From: Candidatus Gastranaerophilales bacterium
GTDB taxonomy: Bacteria; Cyanobacteriota; Vampirovibrionia; Gastranaerophilales; Gastranaerophilaceae
Assembly: GCA_910587175.1 (NCBI GenBank)
Contig: CAJULH010000033.1
Span: 1 to 23,504 of the forward strand
Length of the DNA stretch: 23,504 nucleotides
Direction of reading: 5' to 3'
Part shown: positions 14,570 to 21,421 of the stretch, piece by piece
Layout of the letters: each line of letters starts with the position of its first letter
Position numbering within the stretch: position 1 is the first letter of the stretch
The notes under the pieces: generated by a model
What the model was told of the DNA's origin: nothing
Databases searched by the model: none
The model's input: the letters and a program-made list of their open reading frames with translations, nothing else
Program-made: the position numbers and the translations under genes

Positions 14570-16009
14570 TTAATTGTCTAAATTCAGATTACTGTATGTA
14601 TTTTTTAAAATACATACATTCAATATTGCAATGTTAGTCCAGAAAATTATCTGCAGCTGCGGACGGTACCAGACTGTGTCAAAAAGACCGTGAGCCATTG
14701 TTGCGCATATTGTTAAAATTATTGAAAACATCACTATTTTGGCATTTATTGTTGTTTTGTTATCTAAGAATATTTTAAATGCTTTGTATATGGCATATCC
14801 TATAAAAAGCAGGAAGAAAATCAGTGCAAAAATGCCGCTTTCGACAGCTACCTCTAAAGGCACGCAATAACTCCCAAGTGCATCAAACCCTGTTTTCATG
14901 TAGAGTCCGTAAATTTCCCTGAAATTTACATTGCCAAGCCCGATGCCAAGAAACGGATTGTCCTGAAACATATCAAATGCTGCCTCATAGACATTCATGC
15001 GGAAAGAAATTGAAGAATCGCCCCTGAAATGAAATATGGAGACAAAACGCCTTGAAATAGATGGCGTTAGAGCTATTGCTGCAACTGCAAAAGCGGAAAC
15101 CCCTAATATCAGATTCTTATAACGTTTTTTTATCTGCGAAAAACCGCCGTATACTCTTTTAACATAATAATTTAAAACCCAGGCAAGAAGTGCAAAAAAC
15201 GCTATAAGCCCTATGTATGCGCCTCTGCAGCCTGTAAAGATTATTGCAATAACATTTATTATGAAAAGCACACTGAAAATAATGGTTCTAAACAAAGCAG
15301 GGCGTACCATCTTAGCACAGTTTTGCAAAATTACACCAGGAGAATGAATCTTTGCAAAGTTCAAAATAAGGCAGGCAAAAATGCTTGATAATCCTGTAAT
15401 CAGGTATCCTCCAAGTAAATTCGGATTTGATGGTTTAAGTGTGCCGAAAGAACGGGAAATCAATTGGCTTTCGCTTGTCATACCGGATGTATCTACCCAG
15501 CCTGCAAGAGCTTCCACTCTGTTAAAGTGTTGAAATATTGCAACAAAGCTTTCGTAAGACATTATTATACTGATTAAAAATACTGTCGGCAAAACTTTTT
15601 TCTTATTATTCAGGAAAAAATAAACCGTTGTGAAATAAAAAATAAAGTATACAACGTTTTTTAAAAATCCCTTAAGACTCATCATAAACAGGCTTGAGCC
15701 CATTAATGATACAAAAATAAAAAGAAAATATATTATAAAAAATACGTCAAGTTTTGAAATTTTAACCGTTTCACCTTTTTTAAAAAGCAGTCTGAAAAAA
15801 TTCAAGGCAAAGAAAAGAAGCGCAAATGCGCCGATAGCACCGCTTCCCATAAAGCAGGTAGAAATTATTGTTAAAATAAAAACGAGCCAGATTAAAAGAT
15901 CAATATGGCAAAAAAGCAAGCTGTCTCTTACAAAGACTGCTGCTTTTGAGTTTTGGATAAACCCGAAAAATCTATTCAAAGATTCTAAAAAATAGCTCTT
16001 AGTGAACAT
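14570..16009 (-). CDS. O-antigen ligase / IctB-like polytopic membrane protein
   Basis: 479 residues with about 10-12 hydrophobic segments. The family signature is present: an Arg in the loop RGAYIGLIAFF and the Wzy_C region NPFLGIGLGNVNFREIYGLY, with GSSLFMMSLKGFLKNVVYF earlier. The segment VEALAGWVDTSG...SRSFGTLKPSNPNLLGGYLI strongly recalls cyanobacterial IctB proteins, once proposed as bicarbonate transporters but belonging to the same O-antigen ligase/polymerase superfamily. Here the neighbours are a heptose/sugar kinase and a DUF4330 protein, so ligation or polymerisation of surface glycan in the inner membrane is more likely. The start (ATG 16009) overlaps the upstream gene by 11 bases, indicating coupling. 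Confidence 0.88.
   Translation of the reverse strand: MFTKSYFLESLNRFFGFIQNSKAAVFVRDSLLFCHIDLLIWLVFILTIISTCFMGSGAIGAFALLFFALNFFRLLFKKGETVKISKLDVFFIIYFLFIFVSLMGSSLFMMSLKGFLKNVVYFIFYFTTVYFFLNNKKKVLPTVFLISIIMSYESFVAIFQHFNRVEALAGWVDTSGMTSESQLISRSFGTLKPSNPNLLGGYLITGLSSIFACLILNFAKIHSPGVILQNCAKMVRPALFRTIIFSVLFIINVIAIIFTGCRGAYIGLIAFFALLAWVLNYYVKRVYGGFSQIKKRYKNLILGVSAFAVAAIALTPSISRRFVSIFHFRGDSSISFRMNVYEAAFDMFQDNPFLGIGLGNVNFREIYGLYMKTGFDALGSYCVPLEVAVESGIFALIFFLLFIGYAIYKAFKIFLDNKTTINAKIVMFSIILTICATMAHGLFDTVWYRPQLQIIFWTNIAILNVCILKNTYSNLNLDN
14593..14618. repeat. 26-base perfect palindrome in the end of the ligase gene
   Basis: Two 12-base arms (14593-14604 and 14607-14618) pair perfectly around a 2-base centre. 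It lies inside the last codons of the minus-strand ligase gene and 27 bases past the end of the convergent plus-strand gene. It lacks a following T-run, so it is not a classic terminator, though a hairpin in both transcripts is expected. Confidence 0.6.
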
Positions 16010-16577
16010 CCTGATTTTTGTTTACCTGTTTTTCAATTTCATCGTTAATAGTGGAGCCTTTATCCGCTTTTTTTGAAAGCGAAATGTTTGATACAATGCC
16101 GTTTAGTCTGTAATCTACTCCTTCTAAAGTTACAGGCAAACCGATTTTAATCTTATTTCCGCCAACAACAGCGCCGTCTTTTGTGATTTTTGCATCATCT
16201 TCAACGGTTACAAGAAAATCGTAATTAAACGGAGATGTTAAGTCATCTACAACCTGATAGTTATTTCTTTCTGTGGGTAAAATAACTTTTTTTCTGTCGT
16301 AGTTTACATTTACAATCTTCAATTTTGTATAGGGAACATTTCTTATTGTAATAAAGGTTTCATCTCCTTCTTCAAACGGGGAATTATTGCTTGTGATGAC
16401 AACATTTCTAAAATATACTTCAATATCCACCTTTGTGCTTGCTTCAATCTGGGCGGAAGATGTAGCTCTTTTTCCAAAGAAAGTCAGCGCCCCTGCAAGC
16501 ATTGCAGCCAGGATAATAATGATTATTATGATATCTAAAGGTCTTAATTTTTTAAACAATTTTAAAAACTTTTCCAA
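15999..16577 (-). CDS. DUF4330 family membrane-anchored protein
   Basis: 192 residues: a basic N-terminus, one membrane anchor (DIIIIIIILAAMLAGALTFF, about residues 15-34), then a beta-rich outer domain. The features VDIEVYFRNVVIT, GDETFITIRNVPYTKLKIVN, and DDAKITKDGAVVGGNKIKIG followed by PVTLEGVDYRL match the DUF4330 family that is common in cyanobacteria. Its role is unknown. The start is TTG at 16577, justified by AAGGAG eight bases upstream and by its position two bases after the kinase stop. It overlaps the ligase gene by 11 bases, so all three genes are one operon, which suggests a role in envelope or glycan export. Confidence 0.85.
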   Translation of the reverse strand: MEKFLKLFKKLRPLDIIIIIIILAAMLAGALTFFGKRATSSAQIEASTKVDIEVYFRNVVITSNNSPFEEGDETFITIRNVPYTKLKIVNVNYDRKKVILPTERNNYQVVDDLTSPFNYDFLVTVEDDAKITKDGAVVGGNKIKIGLPVTLEGVDYRLNGIVSNISLSKKADKGSTINDEIEKQVNKNQDVH

Positions 16578-16579
16578 TT

Positions 16580-17683
16580 TTAAATCTCCTTAATATTGTT
16601 AAGTTCTGCTTTTAACTCTTCCAAATTTGTGGTGTGGCAGCCAAATTGCCTGATTACAATACTTGCAGCCAAATTGCCTACAACCATCGCCTCTTTCGGG
16701 GACAAGCCTGCACATAGAGCAAGTGTAAATGCTGCAACTACAGTATCGCCGGCTCCTGTCACATCAAAAACTTCTTTTTTGTTGAATGCCGGAATTGTAG
16801 TCATAACAGGCTTTGTGTGAGAATTTTCAGCTGAATTTTGTTTAGCAGCATCTGCATATTTTGAGTCTTTGGAATTTATATTTGAAACACTGCCTGTATT
16901 TTGGGCGGCGTTTTCAAAAAGCACCATTCCTTTTTCTCCGCGGGTAATAAGTGTATATTTTAAATCCAGCCTTTTTGTTAAATCTTCCCCGGCTTTTTTT
17001 AGGCTTTCTTCATCTTGTATAAAATATCCCAAAAATTTCTCACTGTCCGGTTGGTTTGGTGTAATAGCGGTGACACCCCTGTATTTTTCCATATCCTTTT
17101 GGATGTCGGCAACAATTATTTTTCCGTTTGTTTTTGCTGTTTCTATTGCTGCTTTTATAACATTTCCGGTTAAACATCCAAGATGATAATCCGAAAGTAT
17201 CACGCCGTCATATAGTGGTATTGCCTTTTTAATATTTTCAATAACTTTCTTTTCTGTTTCATCTGAAAGCGGAGCTTTGGTTTGCCTGTCTATTCTTACA
17301 ATCTGCTGGGTGATACTTTGTGAACAGGAGCCTGAAATACGCGTTTTAGTGGTGGTTTTTCTTGTTTTATCCATCACCATAAAATCAGTGTTTATTTTTG
17401 CATCGTTCAGGGTTTTAATTAAAACCCCGCCATAATAATCATCCCCATAAACACCAATGGCGCCAACTTTTCCGCCATTTATCGAAGAAATATTATTTGC
17501 AGCATTTGATGCGGTACCCAAAATTATTTTGGTTTCAGAATGCTGTAAAATTAAAACGGGAGCCTCGCGGGAAATTCTCTCTGTTTGCCCGAATACCATT
17601 TCATCTATTGCAAAATCGCCTATTACGAGTATTTTTGGCAAACTTAATCTGTCAAGATTTTTAAAAATTTTGCTCTTTTCCAT
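16580..17683 (-). CDS. PfkB-family sugar kinase, RfaE/HldE kinase-domain type
   Basis: 367 residues. The N-terminal PKILVIGDFAIDEMVFGQTE and RISREAPVLILQ are typical of the RfaE domain I / HldA kinase, which phosphorylates D-glycero-D-manno-heptose 7-phosphate at C1 on the way to ADP- or GDP-heptose for surface glycans. The PfkB signatures follow: GTASNAANNI (normally Gly-Gly-Ala-Ala-Asn), GVYGDDYYG, ITPNQPDSEKFLG, TRGEKGMVLF, and DVTGAGDT with catalytic Asp313. There is no cytidylyltransferase domain as in fused HldE. About residues 258-291 form an Asn/Ser/Ala-rich insert before the active-site loop. It is the first gene of an operon with DUF4330 and ligase genes. No ribosome binding site precedes the ATG, and a promoter lies directly upstream. 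Exact sugar unproven. Confidence 0.85.
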   Translation of the reverse strand: MEKSKIFKNLDRLSLPKILVIGDFAIDEMVFGQTERISREAPVLILQHSETKIILGTASNAANNISSINGGKVGAIGVYGDDYYGGVLIKTLNDAKINTDFMVMDKTRKTTTKTRISGSCSQSITQQIVRIDRQTKAPLSDETEKKVIENIKKAIPLYDGVILSDYHLGCLTGNVIKAAIETAKTNGKIIVADIQKDMEKYRGVTAITPNQPDSEKFLGYFIQDEESLKKAGEDLTKRLDLKYTLITRGEKGMVLFENAAQNTGSVSNINSKDSKYADAAKQNSAENSHTKPVMTTIPAFNKKEVFDVTGAGDTVVAAFTLALCAGLSPKEAMVVGNLAASIVIRQFGCHTTNLEELKAELNNIKEI

Positions 17684-17689
17684 AGGAAA

Positions 17690-17718
17690 ATTCTAGCACA
17701 AAAATAATTGTGATATCA
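17690..17718 (-). promoter_or_regulatory. Candidate promoter of the kinase-DUF4330-ligase operon
   Basis: On the minus strand an extended -10 element, TGC followed by TAGAAT (17690-17695), lies only six bases before the ATG at 17683, with ATGATA about 18 bases further up as a weak -35 (four of six). Transcription would then begin at or within a base or two of the start codon, giving a leaderless mRNA, consistent with the missing ribosome binding site. Confidence 0.45.
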
Positions 17719-17766
17719 TTAAATTCATCAGTATTGCAAAATTATCAGACCAGAATAATTTCCGGC

Positions 17767-18414
17767 ATGGAGAAAAAGGCTTTGAGAGTAAATAATACAG
17801 GTGTAAATACAAGCTTTGGAAGGATTATAAGGTTGAATCCGCCCGAAGGATATGGTGATTTTTCAATAAATAACAGAGTATTTGGGAATTTGTATGAGCT
17901 TGAAAATGTTCTAAATAGCAGAAACTCTTCGGTTTATACCAAAAATGAAGCAAATAAAATCAGGGATTTTTTTAAAAAAATATTGGGTGATTACAACGGC
18001 AAAAACGGCATTATGATTAAAAAAGCGTTTGGTGATACCGTAGTAATTTCGGGCGAAGATGTAAAAAAAGTCAGAGAATTAGAATTACAAAACAATATTT
18101 CATACAGTAATCTTGACAGCGGAATTGGTAAAAAGAAAAGACGCAAAGAAAAGAAGAAAGGATTTATTGAAATAGCAGAAAAAATCAGACAGGCAAATGA
18201 AAATGGCGCCTTTGGGAAACCTGATTCTATTATCAATGTTTATTTCAAAAAGATGTCAAAAACAGGCTCTTTTGATTCTTCAAAGTTTAAAAAATTTGAA
18301 TATGAGTATATGCATCAAAAAACAAATTCTGTAAAATATGATGATGAGCCAGGAGCAAAAGTACATGGGGCTTTGCGCTCTATTGTATATGAAGCAGACA
18401 CACTGGAGTTTTAG
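17767..18414 (+). CDS. Hypothetical basic protein with N-terminal Phe-Gly motif
   Basis: 215 residues from the ATG at 17767; a GTG at 17710 would add 19 residues but leaves only 26 bases to the divergent kinase gene and sits inside its proposed promoter. Neither start has a good ribosome binding site. Near the start is ALRVNNTGVNTSFGRI, comparable to the motif in the protein at 14075. The body is soluble with a very basic stretch (KKKRRKEKKK) in the middle and a charged C-terminus. No known domain. Its last 4 bases overlap the end of the convergent GNAT gene. Could be a secreted or surface-associated lineage-specific protein, but no signal peptide is visible. Confidence 0.7.
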   Translation: MEKKALRVNNTGVNTSFGRIIRLNPPEGYGDFSINNRVFGNLYELENVLNSRNSSVYTKNEANKIRDFFKKILGDYNGKNGIMIKKAFGDTVVISGEDVKKVRELELQNNISYSNLDSGIGKKKRRKEKKKGFIEIAEKIRQANENGAFGKPDSIINVYFKKMSKTGSFDSSKFKKFEYEYMHQKTNSVKYDDEPGAKVHGALRSIVYEADTLEF

Positions 18415-18896
18415 GATTCTGTATGGTCATTGCGTTTTAACGTTTTTACCATCTGAAGATAAGGCAGCTCTTTGTATCCGCATCTTTTATACATATGTAT
18501 TGCACCTTCATTTTCTGCCTCTACATCAAGGCGAATCCTTGCTGCAGAATTTTTATAGCGCTCTTCGATAAATTTAAAAAATTCTTTTCCTATGCCTGTT
18601 CCGCGAAATTCAGGTTTTATGTATACATCTTCAATCCAGATGCAAATGCCGCCTGCTTCTGTTGAAAAGCTTTTAGCAATCATCCCGTATCCTGCAATTT
18701 GTCCTTCTGTTTCAAATACAAATCCTTCTATAAAAGGGTTTTTGGAAATGCAAGCTTCAATATCTGCTCTAAGCACGGTATCGCTTGCCTTATAGAGTAC
18801 AGCAGGGGAATCGTAAAAATCCCGCATCATATTGAAAACGCATTCAGCGTCTTTATTTTGAATGTTTTTTATATTTATTTTTAATGCTGTATTCAT
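18411..18896 (-). CDS. GNAT-family N-acetyltransferase
   Basis: 161 residues, a full single GNAT domain. Motif A, which binds the pyrophosphate of acetyl-CoA, is present as IEDVYIKPEFRGTGIGKEFF (Arg/Gly-x-x-Gly-x-Gly/Ala pattern RGTGIG); motif B shows as RIRLDVEAENEGAIHMYKRC GY, with the Tyr often acting as general acid. The acetyl acceptor cannot be told from sequence. ATG at 18896 has an AAGGAAT site and its own promoter upstream. The stop overlaps the convergent gene's stop by 4 bases. Confidence 0.9.
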   Translation of the reverse strand: MNTALKINIKNIQNKDAECVFNMMRDFYDSPAVLYKASDTVLRADIEACISKNPFIEGFVFETEGQIAGYGMIAKSFSTEAGGICIWIEDVYIKPEFRGTGIGKEFFKFIEERYKNSAARIRLDVEAENEGAIHMYKRCGYKELPYLQMVKTLKRNDHTES

Positions 18897-18930
18897 TTTA
18901 TTCCTTAAATTATTATGGGCATTTTATAAT

Positions 18931-18959
18931 ATTGTACGGTAAAATGTCCGTTCCGGCAA
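18931..18959 (-). promoter_or_regulatory. Candidate promoter of the GNAT gene
   Basis: On the minus strand TTGCCG (18954-18959) and TACAAT (18931-18936) are exactly 17 bases apart, four and five matches of six. Transcription would begin near 18924, about 28 bases upstream of the ATG at 18896. The 68-base gap after mutS2 holds this promoter and no obvious terminator. Confidence 0.55.
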
Positions 18960-18964
18960 AGATT

Positions 18965-21379
18965 TTAGTTTATATCAACAATTGAAATGCCGTCTCCGCC
19001 TTCATTTTGCTCTCCTGCCCTGTATTTTGCAACATATGGGGAATCGCCCAGATATTCTCTGACAGCGCTTTTCAAGGCTCCTGTGCCGTGTCCGTGAATA
19101 ACTGTTATTTCTCTTATATTTCTTAATGATGCCATATCCAGCCTTTTTTCAAGCACATCAAGGGCTTCATCTACTCTCATGCCTCTTAAATCTACTCTGG
19201 GGCTGAAATTAGCACTGGCATGGAAATCATCAAAACTTACCTGAAGCTTTTTAAGAGCTTTATTTGGTTTTTTATCAGTCAAGGCAAGCTTTTCAGCCTT
19301 TATCTTTGTTTTAATCAAGCCCATTTGAACCTCTGCAAAACCCTTGCTATCAGGATATGAAACAAGGCTTGCCACCTGGTTTATGCCCTTTATAAGCACG
19401 CTTTGCCCGATTTTTATATTATTCCAGTCTATAGATTGATATTTTTCTGAAATTTCATCCTCATCATCTGAAAAATCTGCCCTTATTTGGTTTTCAAGCT
19501 TTGCTAACCTTGAATAAGCACGTCTTGCAATCTTTTCGCTCTTTTCTCTTCTGATTTCTTCAAGCACAGCCTTTATTTCAGCTCTTGCGGAATCAAGCTG
19601 TCCCTGATGTTTCTTTTTAAAGTTGTCCAGAGTCTTTTTCTTTTGTGCCTTTACCTCTTTTAGCTTTGTTTCAAGGGTTTCCTCGGTTTCTTTTGCTGAA
19701 AGCCTTGATAATTCAGCTTCTTTGGATTTTTGTACCATCTCCTGATGGGTTTTGTGAATTTCGTTAAAAATCTTGGATGTTGGATCTTGATTTTTTGCCA
19801 AAAAATCCTTAGCGCTTTGAATAATTTCAGAAGGCATTTTCAGATTTTCAGATACTGCAAGTGCGTTTGAAACCCCTGCAACCCCCAAAAGCAGCTTGTA
19901 TGTAGGCTTTAAGGTGTTTGTGTCAAATTCCACGCTTGCGTTGAGAAAGCCCTGGCTCTGGTATTGCAGGATTTTTAATTCCCCAAGATGAGTTGTAGTA
20001 ATAGTTAGAACCCGTTTAGATGCCAGAAATTCAAGTATAGAACGGGCAAGAGCCGCACCTTCTTCCGGGTCGGTACCTGCGCCAAGTTCATCAAAGAGCA
20101 CCAAATCTTCACAGGTTGCGGATTTTAAGATTTTAACCACGTTGTTTATATGTGCAGAAAAGGTTGAGAGCGATTGTGCTATGCTCTGTTCCTCTGATAT
20201 ATCGGCATACACGCGTTTAAAAGGGTAAATTTTGCAAAAAAGTGCCGGAACATGCAATCCTGCCGATGTCATAACGGCTAAAAGCCCGATAGTCTTTAGG
20301 GTTACAGTTTTTCCTCCCGTGTTAGAGCCTGTTACTACTAAAGATATGACGTTTTCATTTAAGTAAAAATCGTTCTCTACAACATTTTCGCACGTCGCAA
20401 TAAGCAGAGGGTGTTTCATAGCCTGGATTTCAACCACTTTTTTATCACTCAGTTCCGCAGCATTTCCTGAAATTTTGATTGAATATTTACAACGCGCGCA
20501 AATGCAGTCTAAAGTGGCTAAAACTTCGGCTGCAAGTAGTATTTCGGGTTTTATTGCATGAAATTTCTGGCTTAGTGCAAAAAGTATTCTTTCGATTTCT
20601 GCCCGGATTTTACTTTCAATCTGGCGAATCCTGTTGTGGAGAGGGATTAAGACCTCCGGTTCTATGAAAAAGGTCTGACTGCTTGCCGAAACGTCATGGA
20701 CTATGCCTGAAACCTTGTTTTTATCGGATGCTTTTACCTGAAATACAGTCCTGTCTTCCCTTTTGATGTATACGGTGTCTTGCAGGTGGGAGACAAAATC
20801 AGCGTTGCCCAAAAGCCCTGATATCATTGTTTTTAGGTTATCATGAGTGTCATTTAGCGCGTTTTTAAGGCGTTTTAGCTCTGCGCTAGCCGTATCCTTT
20901 ATTGTTAAATCAGAGTTGAAAATCCCGAAAACTTCGTCTTCAAGGGCTTTTTCGGAGATTAATTTTTCGGCAAAATTACTTTTTAAAAGCTCCGCCTTTT
21001 CATTTTTTTGCAGAAAATTTTTTGTATTTCTTGAGGTTTGTAAAGTTTTAGCCAAATCCCAAATGTCTTGTGCCCCAAGCCTTTGCGAGTTTAGTATGCT
21101 CTTTGTATCTGCTATAAAATCAACCGGAATCGCACTCATATTGCCGGTATCATCGTATATTTTTTTAGCTTCGGTGACAAAATCCAGCTCTTTTTGGATT
21201 GTATTCTTGTTTGTAAACGGGCGCAGCTCAAGGCATTTCGTCTTTCCTGCGGGTGTATTTGCGCACTGGGCAACAAGTTCCAATACTTTGTCAAATTCCA
21301 ATGAGCGCAGATATTTTTCCTGCAGATTTTGATTTTCTGCATTGGCGTTAAATGCTTGTTCTGGCTGGTTTTCGGGCAT
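18965..21379 (-). CDS. mutS2: Endonuclease MutS2
   Basis: 804 residues, normal length. Order: N-terminal MutS-type core and lever/clamp (LRSLEFDKVLELVAQCANTP onward; DTVYIKREDR, VSGIVHDVSASSQTFFIEP); ATPase with Walker A GSNTGGKT (351-358) and Walker B LVLFDELGAGTDPEEG (426-441); a long charged coiled coil (about 530-640); and a C-terminal Smr nuclease domain with VDLRGMRVDEALDVL and HGHGTGALKSAVREYL. MutS2 lacks mismatch recognition; members suppress homologous recombination or act on collided ribosomes. Walker A has Ser in place of the usual Pro (GPNTGGKT). The ATG at 21379 has a GGAAGG site. It lies 42 bases downstream of the helicase gene in the same direction, so may be co-transcribed. 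Confidence 0.96.
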   Translation of the reverse strand: MPENQPEQAFNANAENQNLQEKYLRSLEFDKVLELVAQCANTPAGKTKCLELRPFTNKNTIQKELDFVTEAKKIYDDTGNMSAIPVDFIADTKSILNSQRLGAQDIWDLAKTLQTSRNTKNFLQKNEKAELLKSNFAEKLISEKALEDEVFGIFNSDLTIKDTASAELKRLKNALNDTHDNLKTMISGLLGNADFVSHLQDTVYIKREDRTVFQVKASDKNKVSGIVHDVSASSQTFFIEPEVLIPLHNRIRQIESKIRAEIERILFALSQKFHAIKPEILLAAEVLATLDCICARCKYSIKISGNAAELSDKKVVEIQAMKHPLLIATCENVVENDFYLNENVISLVVTGSNTGGKTVTLKTIGLLAVMTSAGLHVPALFCKIYPFKRVYADISEEQSIAQSLSTFSAHINNVVKILKSATCEDLVLFDELGAGTDPEEGAALARSILEFLASKRVLTITTTHLGELKILQYQSQGFLNASVEFDTNTLKPTYKLLLGVAGVSNALAVSENLKMPSEIIQSAKDFLAKNQDPTSKIFNEIHKTHQEMVQKSKEAELSRLSAKETEETLETKLKEVKAQKKKTLDNFKKKHQGQLDSARAEIKAVLEEIRREKSEKIARRAYSRLAKLENQIRADFSDDEDEISEKYQSIDWNNIKIGQSVLIKGINQVASLVSYPDSKGFAEVQMGLIKTKIKAEKLALTDKKPNKALKKLQVSFDDFHASANFSPRVDLRGMRVDEALDVLEKRLDMASLRNIREITVIHGHGTGALKSAVREYLGDSPYVAKYRAGEQNEGGDGISIVDIN

Positions 21380-21421
21380 AGCTTCCTTCCGGCTGCCCGC
21401 GTCTGATATAGTAATTGCGGG

